A stretch of DNA of 64,000 nt, taken from Bacteroidota bacterium. GTDB lineage: Bacteria; Bacteroidota; Bacteroidia; Bacteroidales; F082. Position numbers and translations under genes: made by a program. The stretch lies in the NCBI GenBank assembly GCA_014382445.1, contig JACNJS010000023.1, positions 104,040-168,039 of the forward strand, read 5' to 3'. The notes below the pieces were generated by a model. It had not been told where the DNA came from. It was given only the letters and a program-made list of their open reading frames with translations, and ran no database searches. Position 1 is the first letter of the stretch; each line of letters begins with the position of its first letter. Shown piece after piece: positions 53,321 to 62,841 of this stretch.

Positions 53321-54328
53321 ATGTTCAAACTGCAAAAATATATTATAACATTCATACTCCTTTTTGGATTACAATGCTTATCTGCACAGCAGTTTAAAAA
53401 CAGTACGCAATACTTAGTTAACCCATATGCCCTTACACCCGCTCTGGCCGGTTACACTGGTTACTCTGAAGCTTTTTTAAATTACAGGAATGACTGGACC
53501 CGCATTGATGGTAGCCCGCGCACATTTAGCGCAAACGGTTTTGGTGATGTTTACAAACAGAAGATGTGGGTTGGTGGCGAGATTATGACTGATAAAACTG
53601 ATATTCTATCTGTTTTTAAAGCAAACATTAGCTATACTTATAAACTTCAGGTTGAAAATAACCAATATCTATATTTTGGTGTTTGGACTGCATACTACCA
53701 GGCATCTGTTAATGTTGGCGGTGGGATTGGGATTGACCCAAATGATCCTTTGATTCAGAATAATGATAAACTTAACGGTTCGGCATTAAACGCCGGATTT
53801 GGAATTAATTACCAACGGGGTTATCTAAACATCGGGTTTTCTATGCCTTCCATGTTTGGCCTTAATGACGAATATGTATTGAATTCATCTTTTAAATATC
53901 GTGTACAGCGACAATTCCAGTTTTACACTTCATATTTTTTTGAGTTTAATGATGAATGGCAGCTTCAAACTTATGGGGTTCTATATAAAACAGCAAACGA
54001 ACCGGTAAATATGGATATTTCGGCAATGGTAATTTATTCAGGACGCTTTTGGAGTGGTATGCTATACCGTACCGGAGGTGTACTCGCGCTTAATTTAGGC
54101 GGACATATTTATAACGGTTTCATTTTTAATTACTCTTATGAAATTGGAACATCCGGTATTAATCAAGGATCCGGAGGATCACACGAGATAACCATAGGCT
54201 ATAGATTTAAATTTACCGGTGATAATTATTTTGAATCTAAAGAAAGTTCAAAATCACGCAAAAAAGGACGAAAATCGGGCACTATAAATTATCCTGAAGT
54301 TCAGGATTTTAATTACAGAAAAAACTGA
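53321..54328 (+). CDS. PorP/SprF family type IX secretion protein
   Basis: A 335-residue outer-membrane barrel of the PorP/SprF family. The signal peptide ends near LQCLSAQQ, followed by the family start FKNSTQYLVNPYALTPALAG and the C-terminal GGSHEITIGYRFKF. A basic tail (SKSRKKGRKSG) follows. ATG 53321 is preferred over an upstream ATG-less extension overlapping the previous gene. The start lies 10 bases after the type B cargo gene, and the stop overlaps the next gene's ATG by one base, so all three are one unit. SprF-like proteins are needed for export of type B cargo such as SprB. Confidence 0.9.
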   Translation: MFKLQKYIITFILLFGLQCLSAQQFKNSTQYLVNPYALTPALAGYTGYSEAFLNYRNDWTRIDGSPRTFSANGFGDVYKQKMWVGGEIMTDKTDILSVFKANISYTYKLQVENNQYLYFGVWTAYYQASVNVGGGIGIDPNDPLIQNNDKLNGSALNAGFGINYQRGYLNIGFSMPSMFGLNDEYVLNSSFKYRVQRQFQFYTSYFFEFNDEWQLQTYGVLYKTANEPVNMDISAMVIYSGRFWSGMLYRTGGVLALNLGGHIYNGFIFNYSYEIGTSGINQGSGGSHEITIGYRFKFTGDNYFESKESSKSRKKGRKSGTINYPEVQDFNYRKN

Positions 54329-57300
54329 TGCTTAAATGTATTAAACATATTATAATTATTTTCAGCCTTGTGGCTATTTATTCGCAACAGCTTGTTGCTC
54401 AGCAAGGCACATCACCTGTTGGCGTTAATTTTGTTCTTGTAAACTTTAACCAACCACCTTCATTCTTAACCGTAAACAAAGCTCCTTTAAAATACAATAA
54501 AGACTTTGCACTTAGCATGCAGATTGATGATGGTAACCTCTCTTTATATACTCATGGATATCCTGTGTTTGAAGGGGGAGAAGTTGACGGAACATCATAC
54601 CCGGGCTTATACTACAGCGATGGATGCGGAAATTCACACAACTTTAAAATGAGTTCATCGGTTTTCGTTTTTTTAGGGGATAGTGTTAATGGCCCTGATA
54701 TTCACCTTGACAACGCATACGGACAATTATCATGGGAGCAAATGGATACAATTTATAACAATAATTGGGGTATTCTAAACCATGGGGTTAACAGCAATTC
54801 TTCCCCAATACCTTCGTATATTGATTATTCTATTAGGCGTAACAAAAGCTATATCCGTAGAAAACTGTTTAACGCAACTGAAGGTGGTGTATTGCCGCAT
54901 GTTTTTGTTAACCCAAATAATAATTCCCAATGGACAACACCATCGTTCAATTTGGGATATATTGGTGCACTGAACCATAATACTTATTTTCCAATTGGAG
55001 TTTTCGGTGGCGATGTTAATGCTCCGGGCGTTAATTGGACCCAACCTTATAGCTTATACAGAAGGACAGCTGATAATGTAAATGTTTCTGATTTTGTTGA
55101 CGGGTTAGCCAATTCAAGTGTAGGCGGAGCAAATTATTGGTGTCCTATTTTCACACATTCAGTAACTAACCACTATCTTTTTAGTGATTTTGTTACAGAT
55201 TTTACATATATAGCTAACACTTATGGTATTAATGGGCTCGATAACATATTAATGACTTCAGATGAAGAAATCCTGGATTACCTGATTGTTAGAGATACAA
55301 CAACGTTGAATTATGTAATTAATGGAACAACGTTACTAATTACATATAGTGGAGAAGTTCCCGATGACTTATTATACTATTCATCATCAATAGTAATAAA
55401 TAGCGATGCCATTATTAGTAATATAATAATTGATGGCACCAATGACTATTCATTCACCGGAATTGGGCAAACAGATGCTCTTATAAATCTAAATTGGGAT
55501 GGAAACATTGTAATACCGCCAGAAGTACTTGCCGACTCGATTGTTACCATTGCAGTTGCTTCACAAAGCCAATACGATTGTTGGATTGCCATGGATTACG
55601 TTATTACCATGGTAAATGGTTCACACAAAGATTCTCTTAGACAAGTTCTTTGCGCAATACCTAATACAAACTACGATGAAGGATTTTGCGATTGTGAAAT
55701 TAATATTCAACCTGCTGACACAACAATCAATTTCGGCGATTGTATTGACATGTTTGGAGCCATAGGTGATTATACTTATAGTTGGTATATTGGCGATTCA
55801 TTAATCGACACAACTCAAAATATTTATAGATGCCCAGTCGATACAACTCAATATAATCATATAGCTACTAACCCTTTTGGATGTCCCGCCGAAGACAGCA
55901 TTATGGTAAATATTAATTTTTTGAGTTTCGATTTAGGCCCCGATACTACTATTTGTGAAGGTAATTGTGTAACTATTATAGGACCCCCTGATATGGTAAA
56001 CTATAATTGGTTTGTGGCAGACACACTTTATGATACAGTTCAGGTGATACATCCTTGCCCTATTGATACCACACAATATACCCTGTGGGTAGAAGATGTA
56101 TATGGTGCTACTGCTGAAGATAGTATTACCATTAATGTTCTTCCATCGCCAATTATAAATATTCAACCTTCTGATACTACAATAAGCTATGGCCATTGTA
56201 TTGAATTGTTTGGTGCAGTTGGTGACTATACTTATCAGTGGTTGGTGGGAGATTCATTAGTAGATACAACTCAAAATATTTACACTTGTCCCCTCGATAC
56301 AACACAGTATAATCATATCGCCACCAATTCATATGGCTGCCCCGGCGAAGATAGCATTATGGTAAATATTCATTTTCTAAGTTTCGATTTGGGACCTGAT
56401 ATCACAATCTGCGAGGGTAACTGTACAACCATAACTGGGCCACCAAATATGGTGCTTTATAATTGGTTTGTTGCTGATACATTGTACGATACAGTTCAAA
56501 TAATACATCCTTGCCCGGTTGAAACCACACAATATACCCTTTGGGTTGAAGATGAGTATGGCGCCACTGCCGAAGATAGCATCATGGTATATGTGCTTCC
56601 ATCACCCACTATTAATTTTGAAGATGATTCACTTAATGTTTGCGTGGGAAATAATGTTCTACTCACCGTAGAAGCTAGTCCGGATGTTAACACTTTTATA
56701 TGGTCGTACAATGGAAACGTAGCAATTACAACAACTAATTCATACAATCTGGTAAAACCTATGGTTTCGGGATATGTATATGTTGAAGGGTTACAGGATA
56801 ATGGTTGCAATGCAACCGACAGTACGTATCTTACGGTACTACCTTATCCGGAAATTGTAGTTAGCAACGACACATCAATTTGTAGTGGACAACCCGTAAC
56901 CCTTAGTGTTTCCGGAGGGTCGTTTTTCCTTTGGATAGTTGATGGTGATACTATTTCAACCGACTCCACAATTGTTGTATATCCTGTTGATTCTACAAAT
57001 TATATCGCTCGAACAGCTTTCGCCGATTCAATGTGCTATAGTGAAGATAACGTAATAGTAACAGTTCATAATTCTGCAGCCACTGAGATTCTGTACGATA
57101 CAACTATTTTTTGCACTTATGAAGAAGTAGTTCTTACTGCATCAGGTGCCGATTTTTATGAATGGATACCCGGTGGAGACACCAATCTTATATATTCATT
57201 CATAATAACTGATACAACTACCATTTGGTTAACAGGAACTACTATTGACGGGTGCCAACAAACCGACAGTGTTACAAACTACAATTTACCTTCCCCGGAT

Positions 57301-58017
57301 GTGAGTATTTCGGGACTATTGCCTTCTTATTGTGAAAACGACTCAGGGGTACCACTTTCGGGTACACCTCCCGGTGGACTTTTCACCGGTCCCGGTGTTA
57401 TCGGTAACAATTTCTATCCTCAAAGTGCAGGGCCCGGAGTTCATATTGTAAAATATACATACACAAATATAGAGGATTGTACTGGTAGCGATTCCTTAAT
57501 AACCACAGTTTATGGAAATAGTGGAATAATCGATCTCGGTCCTGATTTCACTCTCCTTCCTGAAGACAACAAAATCCTTGATGCAGGTTCGGGATTTGAG
57601 AGCTATTTTTGGACAACTGGTGCAACAACACGAAGTATAACTGTTTTTGGTACTGATAAATCACCGGGAACCTATGAATATGCAGTTATGGGAGTTATAC
57701 ATGGCTGTCCGACCAGAGGAAGTGTAAACATTACGTTTGAAAATCCTTATGGTTATTACGAAAACCATATTAATGCACTAATAATATATCCCAACCCTAA
57801 CAATGGGAACTTTTCAATCAGGTTCAACAGCACTGAAAAAAATATTCAATTAAGTATTTTCAATTTACAAGGAAAGTTAGTTTTTGAACGAGATAACATT
57901 TCATGCACTGCAGAATCCCAAATTGATGTTCAACTCAATGTTGCAAGGACAGGATTTTACTTTCTTCACATTACAACTCCTAAAGGCGTTAGTATAGCTA
58001 AAATTATCCTGAAATAA
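54328..58017 (+). CDS. Large secreted protein with internal repeats and type A T9SS tail
   Basis: A 1229-residue exported protein. Its N-terminal domain (about 30-450: FALSMQIDDGNLSLYTHGYP, YYSDGCGNSHNFKM, ILMTSDEEILDYLIVRDT) is paralogous to that of the protein at 50482. Then come Ig-like modules, including two tandem 152-residue units (from residue 458 and residue 610) with paired Cys (TTICEGNC, HPCP). The C-terminus is a type A Por sorting domain: ALIIYPNPNNGNFSIRF, LSIFNLQGKLVF, ARTGFYFLHITTPKGVS-type ending. It is therefore exported by T9SS by a different signal class from its paralogue. Confidence 0.88.
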   Translation: MLKCIKHIIIIFSLVAIYSQQLVAQQGTSPVGVNFVLVNFNQPPSFLTVNKAPLKYNKDFALSMQIDDGNLSLYTHGYPVFEGGEVDGTSYPGLYYSDGCGNSHNFKMSSSVFVFLGDSVNGPDIHLDNAYGQLSWEQMDTIYNNNWGILNHGVNSNSSPIPSYIDYSIRRNKSYIRRKLFNATEGGVLPHVFVNPNNNSQWTTPSFNLGYIGALNHNTYFPIGVFGGDVNAPGVNWTQPYSLYRRTADNVNVSDFVDGLANSSVGGANYWCPIFTHSVTNHYLFSDFVTDFTYIANTYGINGLDNILMTSDEEILDYLIVRDTTTLNYVINGTTLLITYSGEVPDDLLYYSSSIVINSDAIISNIIIDGTNDYSFTGIGQTDALINLNWDGNIVIPPEVLADSIVTIAVASQSQYDCWIAMDYVITMVNGSHKDSLRQVLCAIPNTNYDEGFCDCEINIQPADTTINFGDCIDMFGAIGDYTYSWYIGDSLIDTTQNIYRCPVDTTQYNHIATNPFGCPAEDSIMVNINFLSFDLGPDTTICEGNCVTIIGPPDMVNYNWFVADTLYDTVQVIHPCPIDTTQYTLWVEDVYGATAEDSITINVLPSPIINIQPSDTTISYGHCIELFGAVGDYTYQWLVGDSLVDTTQNIYTCPLDTTQYNHIATNSYGCPGEDSIMVNIHFLSFDLGPDITICEGNCTTITGPPNMVLYNWFVADTLYDTVQIIHPCPVETTQYTLWVEDEYGATAEDSIMVYVLPSPTINFEDDSLNVCVGNNVLLTVEASPDVNTFIWSYNGNVAITTTNSYNLVKPMVSGYVYVEGLQDNGCNATDSTYLTVLPYPEIVVSNDTSICSGQPVTLSVSGGSFFLWIVDGDTISTDSTIVVYPVDSTNYIARTAFADSMCYSEDNVIVTVHNSAATEILYDTTIFCTYEEVVLTASGADFYEWIPGGDTNLIYSFIITDTTTIWLTGTTIDGCQQTDSVTNYNLPSPDVSISGLLPSYCENDSGVPLSGTPPGGLFTGPGVIGNNFYPQSAGPGVHIVKYTYTNIEDCTGSDSLITTVYGNSGIIDLGPDFTLLPEDNKILDAGSGFESYFWTTGATTRSITVFGTDKSPGTYEYAVMGVIHGCPTRGSVNITFENPYGYYENHINALIIYPNPNNGNFSIRFNSTEKNIQLSIFNLQGKLVFERDNISCTAESQIDVQLNVARTGFYFLHITTPKGVSIAKIILK
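55699..56610 (+). repeat. 456-bp in-frame tandem duplication within the type A cargo gene
   Basis: Two adjacent units, 55699-56154 and 56155-56610, each encode 152 residues from INIQP-x-DTT through VLPSP. Conservation is high but imperfect at the base level, so the duplication is not recent. Confidence 0.85.
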
Positions 58018-58021
58018 TTCA

Positions 58022-58029
58022 TACTTTTG
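58022..58029 (+). promoter_or_regulatory. -7 promoter element before the PfkB kinase gene
   Basis: TACTTTTG matches TAnnTTTG, 15 bases before ATG 58045, supporting that start over the ORF opening at 58027. Confidence 0.45.
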
Positions 58030-58044
58030 CCCCAAATTTTTATC

Positions 58045-59013
58045 ATGACAAAAATATTAGGTATTGGCAACGCATTAGTTGATGTGTTGATCCAACTTGA
58101 AAACGACATCATGTTAAGCACTCTTGGTTTACCAAAAGGAAGTATGCAACTTGTGGATGCAGCGAAATCAAAACAAATTCAAGAGCACAGCAATAATCTA
58201 ACAAAACAAATGGCGTCCGGAGGTTCAGCTGCAAATACAATACATGGCCTTGCAAAATTGGGTATAGATACAGCATTTATTGGAACTGTTGGCGAAGATG
58301 AAACAGGTAATTTTTTTCATAACGACCTGGTTAATAACAATATCACCCCCTTATTAATAAAGAGTAAGTCGCCGTCCGGTATTGCAAATGCTATGATTAG
58401 TATAGATGGAGAAAGAACCTTTGGTACTTTTCTTGGAGCGGCAATTGAACTTTCTGCTGCCCATCTTGATGATAATCAATTCACCGGCTATGATATACTG
58501 CATGTGGAAGGTTATCTGGTTCAGAACCACGAATTGCTTGAAGCAACCCTAAAGAAGGCAAAAAATAACGGGTTAAAAATTTCAATAGATCTTGCCAGCT
58601 ATAATGTGGTTGAGGACAACCTTGAGTTTTTAAAAGAAATGGTCGCTAGTTATGTTGATATCGTTTTTGCAAATGAAGAAGAAGCAAAAGCATTTACCGG
58701 AATGGAACCAGAGGAGGCTCTAATTGAAATTTCCAAAATTTCTGATATTGCTATAATAAAAATAGGGAGACAAGGATCAATTATAAAACAAGGCAATACT
58801 ACTGTAAAAATTGGTGTTAGAGAAATTGTACCAATCGATACTACTGGTGCAGGTGATTTATATGCAGCAGGCTTCCTATATGGATTAATAAATAATCTTG
58901 GCCATAGTAAATCTGGTGAGATTGGATCTCTTTTAGCTTCAACTGTAATTGAAAATATAGGAGCTAAAATTTCGGAGGAAAACTGGATAAGAATCAGAGA
59001 AGAGGTAAAATAA
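58045..59013 (+). CDS. PfkB-family sugar/nucleoside kinase
   Basis: A 322-residue ribokinase-fold kinase. The N-terminus ILGIGNALVDVLIQL and the GGSAANTIHGLAKLG segment bind the sugar part. The catalytic anion-hole motif DTTGAGDLYAAGFLYG lies near residue 271. Overall features, including the QMASGGSAANT block, resemble adenosine kinase-like members, but the substrate is not fixed by sequence. It starts 27 bases after the large T9SS cargo gene and has its own -7 element. Confidence 0.88.
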   Translation: MTKILGIGNALVDVLIQLENDIMLSTLGLPKGSMQLVDAAKSKQIQEHSNNLTKQMASGGSAANTIHGLAKLGIDTAFIGTVGEDETGNFFHNDLVNNNITPLLIKSKSPSGIANAMISIDGERTFGTFLGAAIELSAAHLDDNQFTGYDILHVEGYLVQNHELLEATLKKAKNNGLKISIDLASYNVVEDNLEFLKEMVASYVDIVFANEEEAKAFTGMEPEEALIEISKISDIAIIKIGRQGSIIKQGNTTVKIGVREIVPIDTTGAGDLYAAGFLYGLINNLGHSKSGEIGSLLASTVIENIGAKISEENWIRIREEVK

Positions 59014-59150
59014 AGGGTTGTTAGGTTATCAGGTTATCATGTTTTCGGGTTTTCAAGTTGTCAGGTTAAATGATAATAACAACAATGACAACAACCATGA
59101 CAACAATGTCAACCACGACAACCATGACAACCTCATCAACCATCATTAGA
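59014..59150 (+). repeat. Low-complexity repeat region of GGTTATC and TGACAACC units
   Basis: The first half repeats variants of AGGTTATC (59023-59067), and the second half repeats variants of TGACAACCA (59085-59133). The two halves are roughly complementary, so the transcript could fold back. The rest of the 325-base gap before the EF-G gene holds only a promoter. Confidence 0.5.
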
Positions 59151-59170
59151 CACACTATAAATAAGGTCAA

Positions 59171-59204
59171 TTGCTCAAATTTTAAATTTATTTTACTACA
59201 TTTG
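59171..59204 (+). promoter_or_regulatory. Promoter of the EF-G-like gene
   Basis: TTG at 59171-59173 and TACATTTG at 59197-59204 are separated by 23 bases. It leaves a leader of about 130 bases before ATG 59339. Confidence 0.5.
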
Positions 59205-59338
59205 CGCACCTAAATTTAAAGGGTGCTAACTAACTAATAATTTGAATTTTACATGGCAGCGATCTCCATTTAATTGCAATCCGTTGTTTTATTCTATATA
59301 CAAAAATTAATATTTCAATCGTAAAAAATAACTGAAAA

Positions 59339-61474
59339 ATGAAAGTTTACGAAACTAAGGACATAAGAAATATCGCTCTTATCGGAGGAGCGAAATCAGG
59401 GAAAACCACAATGGCAGAAGCCATGGTTTTTGAGGGGAAAATTATTAACCGAAAAGGGAGTGTAGATGATAAAAACACAGTATCCGACTACAGGGCTATT
59501 GAAATAGACCGCCAGCATTCGGTTCACTCTTCATTACTATACACAGTCTTCAACAATAAGAAAATAAATATTGTTGATGTACCCGGATTTTCCGATTATG
59601 TTGGTGAAGCCGCTGCCGCGCTCAATGTTTGTGATACTGCCCTATTTATGATTAACGGTCAGAGTGGCGTTGAAGCAACAACAGAAACAGCTTGGAAACA
59701 AACTGAAATTGCAAAGTGCCCAACGTTTTTTGTAGTAAATCAACTTGATCATCATGGCGCAAATTTTAATGAAACAATAGTAGCATTAAAAGATTATTTC
59801 GGCGAAAAAGTAACAGTTGTTCAATATCCTGTAAATGCAGGTGAAGGATTTAACACCGTAATCGACCTCATCCTGATGAAGCAATTGAAATTTGGTGCTG
59901 AAGGAGGTGAGCCTGAGATAACTGATATTCCTGATTCAGAAAAAGATAAAGCTGAAGAATTACACCTTACTCTTGTTGAAAATGCTGCTGAGGGGGATGA
60001 AACTCTTATGGAAAAGTATTTTGAAAACGACACTCTAACTCTTGAAGAAATAAGAACTGGCGTTAGATTAGGCTTAATTAGCAGATCAATTTTCCCGGTT
60101 TTGTGCTCTTCTGTAAAACACGGAATTGGTGTTACTCGCATTATGGATTTTATTACAAATTCATGCCCTGCTCCTGATGATATGCCTGAAAGAAATACCG
60201 AAGATGGAGTCGCTTTCAAATGCAATGTAAATCAACCTACAGCAATATTTGTATTCAAAACTTCTATTGAACAACATCTTGGTGAAGTACTATTTTTTAA
60301 AGTATATGGAGGTGCGGTTACAGAAGGTCTTGATTTGGTTAATCCAAAAAACGGAAATAAAGAACGAATCTCACAGATGTTTGTATTGAATGGCAAAACC
60401 CGTGAAAAAGTTGACAAAGTTGTTGCTGGCGACATAGCCATAACCATAAAATTGAAAGAAGTAAGAACAAGCGACACATTAATGGTTCCTAAATCAGCTA
60501 AAGCAGGGTTTGAACCGATAAAATTTCCTGTTGATATATTTACCGTTGCAATGAAAGCGGTGAACAGCTCAGATGACGAAAAAATTGGTGCTGTGCTTAA
60601 CGAAATGCATCGAACCGATCCAACTATTATTGTTGAATATTCGAGAGAACTTAAACAAATGCTTGTAAAAACACAAGGCGAATTCCATCTAAATACTATT
60701 AAATGGTATTTACAGAATGTTCATAAAATAGATGCAGAAACTACTACACCTAAAATACCCTACCGCGAAACCATCACAAAAGTTGCCAACGCCGACTATC
60801 GTCATAAAAAACAATCAGGAGGGTCCGGACAATTTGGTGAGGTTCATTTAAGAATTATGCCTTATGTTGAGGGATATAAAAACCCAACGGATATACCTTT
60901 GCGTGGAACCGACGTTCATGAATTATCGTGGGGAGGTAAGTTAGTTTTTAATAATAGCATTGTAGGAGGAGCAATCGACGCACGATTCCTTCCTGCAATC
61001 TTTAAAGGGATTATGGAACGGATGAATGAAGGCCCGCTAACCGGATCATATGCACGTGATATTGTTGTTTATATTTATGATGGTAAAATGCATCCGGTTG
61101 ATTCAAATGAAATCTCATTTAAACTTGCCGGACGCCATGCATTTATTACCGCCTTTAAAGCTGCCGGCCCTAAAATTATGGAACCGATCAACGATATTGA
61201 AATTAGTGTTCCTGAAGATACGATGGGAGCAGTTATGACAGATTTACAAGGCCGTCGTGGAATTATTATGGGTATGGATGCTGCCGGCCGAAATCAGATA
61301 ATCAGAGCAAAGGTGCCCGCTGCAGAAATGACCAGATACGCTACATCTCTTAGTGCAATAACCTCCGGCAGAGGAACATTCAAATCTGCTTTCGATCAGT
61401 ATCAACAGGTGCCAAATGATGTTCAGGAACAGTTACTCAAAGCATACGAAGAATCTCAGAACGAAGAAGAATAG
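59339..61474 (+). CDS. EF-G-like translation GTPase (paralogue class)
   Basis: A 711-residue five-domain GTPase resembling the second class of EF-G (often called EF-G2 or FusA2). G1 is GGAKSGKTT (16-24), G3 is DVPGFSDY near 80, and G4 reads NQLD near 135 in place of the canonical NKxD, so guanine specificity may be altered. Switch I differs from true EF-G as well. Domain IV contains SGGSGQFGEVHLRIMP, and domain V ends in a Glu-rich tail. It stands apart from ribosomal protein genes, in keeping with a non-housekeeping paralogue of unknown role. Confidence 0.88.
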   Translation: MKVYETKDIRNIALIGGAKSGKTTMAEAMVFEGKIINRKGSVDDKNTVSDYRAIEIDRQHSVHSSLLYTVFNNKKINIVDVPGFSDYVGEAAAALNVCDTALFMINGQSGVEATTETAWKQTEIAKCPTFFVVNQLDHHGANFNETIVALKDYFGEKVTVVQYPVNAGEGFNTVIDLILMKQLKFGAEGGEPEITDIPDSEKDKAEELHLTLVENAAEGDETLMEKYFENDTLTLEEIRTGVRLGLISRSIFPVLCSSVKHGIGVTRIMDFITNSCPAPDDMPERNTEDGVAFKCNVNQPTAIFVFKTSIEQHLGEVLFFKVYGGAVTEGLDLVNPKNGNKERISQMFVLNGKTREKVDKVVAGDIAITIKLKEVRTSDTLMVPKSAKAGFEPIKFPVDIFTVAMKAVNSSDDEKIGAVLNEMHRTDPTIIVEYSRELKQMLVKTQGEFHLNTIKWYLQNVHKIDAETTTPKIPYRETITKVANADYRHKKQSGGSGQFGEVHLRIMPYVEGYKNPTDIPLRGTDVHELSWGGKLVFNNSIVGGAIDARFLPAIFKGIMERMNEGPLTGSYARDIVVYIYDGKMHPVDSNEISFKLAGRHAFITAFKAAGPKIMEPINDIEISVPEDTMGAVMTDLQGRRGIIMGMDAAGRNQIIRAKVPAAEMTRYATSLSAITSGRGTFKSAFDQYQQVPNDVQEQLLKAYEESQNEEE

Positions 61475-61496
61475 TATATTCTCAAATTAATCCTAC

Positions 61497-61538
61497 AAGA
61501 GGCTGTCGCGGAAGTAACCATGGCAGTCTTTTTTTTTG
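61497..61538 (+). terminator. Terminator of the EF-G-like gene
   Basis: AAGAGGCTG pairs with CAGTCTTTT (two G-U pairs) around an 18-base loop, then a T-run. It lies 23 bases past the stop. The following bases to 61808 hold no supported gene. Confidence 0.5.
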
Positions 61539-61824
61539 ATTTTCATAATGATGTTTATTTACCAATAATAAAGACGCAGCAATTCTATTTTATAATTACT
61601 GTAATCCTTTTTAGATTGATAAAACGAACAAACTACCTTAATTTAGAAGTAAACAATTCCATTCCGAGGAATTGTTTTCCCATTTTGGGACATTTTCATA
61701 AAATCATTAATATCTCTATGTGCCTGTATATGTAGCATTTAGATTGTATTTCTTGGCTTTGGCATATAGATTGCCATACTAAAAGCAAATATGAAATAAA
61801 TTAAAAATACAAATACCTAAAGTC

Positions 61825-62187
61825 ATGAAAAAGATAATATTAGTACTCGCAGTGTTAACAGTTTTTCTTAGTTCTTGCAAAAAAGATTTTACTGAATTGG
61901 AAAAGCCTATAGCAAATAAAACTATGGTTGATTTAACAATCGACGATAATTTTAACTGGAAAACCACTAAAGATATTGTGGTAAAATTAACTGGTTCAAC
62001 TGGAGCCAGAGTCCTTATTAACTCTACCGAAGGAACCAATTACCACAAAGGTATGCTCACTTCAGATGCAGAATATGTGACAAAAATCACAATACCAACT
62101 TACATTAATGAAGTTGAGTTAGCATATAACGGCCAGGAACTGACGCTAAACATCGAAAACAATAAAATTGAGTATCATTTCAATTAA
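61825..62187 (+). CDS. Small lipoprotein, copy 1 of tandem pair
   Basis: A 120-residue lipoprotein with lipobox F-L-S-S-C followed by KKDFTELEKP. The mature part contains TMVDLTIDDNFNWKTTKDIV and STEGTNYHKGMLTSDAEY, a small beta-rich module. The N-W-K-T-T-K-D text resembles the N-terminal segment I associate with LruC-domain surface proteins of Bacteroidota, but no LruC domain is present. Function unknown. A second copy follows. Confidence 0.8.
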   Translation: MKKIILVLAVLTVFLSSCKKDFTELEKPIANKTMVDLTIDDNFNWKTTKDIVVKLTGSTGARVLINSTEGTNYHKGMLTSDAEYVTKITIPTYINEVELAYNGQELTLNIENNKIEYHFN

Positions 62188-62432
62188 TCTGCTCAAATAA
62201 ATGATGGTCATTTAAATCTAAGTTGATAAATATATAAGCAAACAATGTAGGGAAATCCGCAAACTAATCTGTTTTTAGTAATGGTTTTCCCGATTTGGAA
62301 CGGTTCAGATTATCCGACAAATGATTATAAATCTGAAATTCAAGCGATTAGTATTCTTTTTTCTGCATGGCATATTAATTGACAATCTTATAACAATTAA
62401 TGAAACAATTAAATTTACAAATACCTAAAGTC

Positions 62433-62792
62433 ATGAAAAAGATTATACTTATTTTCGCATTATTAACAGTTTTTCTAAGTGCTTGCAAAAAAGAGTTTAC
62501 AGAAAAAGAGTTCCCTAATGTTAATAAAACTATGGTTGATCTAACAATTGACGATAATTTTAACTGGAAAACCACAAAGGATGTGGAGGTTAAATTAATC
62601 GGTTTAAACGGAAGTGTTGTTCATATTAACTCAACTGAAGGAGCCAACTACCACAAAGGTTTATTAACTTCAGGTATTGAGTACACGACAAAAATCACCA
62701 TCCCTACATTTGTTAACGAAGTTCATCTGGTTTCTTCTGGTAAAACAGAAGTAATTCCTATTGTTAATAATAAAGTAGAGTTTAACTTATAA
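62433..62792 (+). CDS. Small lipoprotein, copy 2 of tandem pair
   Basis: A 119-residue homologue of the preceding gene with lipobox F-L-S-A-C, then KKEFTEKEFP and the shared TMVDLTIDDNFNWKTTKD. It differs more toward the C-terminus (VHLVSSGKTEVIPIV). ATG 62433 matches the start of copy 1; the ATG at 62400 lies in what is leader in copy 1. It ends 49 bases before a cadherin-like surface protein gene, possibly its partner. Confidence 0.8.
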   Translation: MKKIILIFALLTVFLSACKKEFTEKEFPNVNKTMVDLTIDDNFNWKTTKDVEVKLIGLNGSVVHINSTEGANYHKGLLTSGIEYTTKITIPTFVNEVHLVSSGKTEVIPIVNNKVEFNL

Positions 62793-62841
62793 CAAATTGT
62801 AATACCTATTAACAAATATTTTAACCATAAAATTTAAAAAA

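Larger units (their letters stand above)
61809..62792 (+). repeat. 608-bp tandem duplication of a lipoprotein gene
   Basis: Leader plus start are identical over 27 bases at 61809-61835 and 62417-62443, an offset of exactly 608. The coding parts remain clearly alike, and partial likeness extends upstream (a GTTTTCCC-type stretch near 61672 and 62283). The unit therefore includes its own upstream region. Confidence 0.8.

Noticed and set aside
59071..59150. Possible CRISPR array from repeated TGACAACC units
   Set aside because: Units are only about 9 bases, irregular, and have no unique spacers; no cas genes are in the window.
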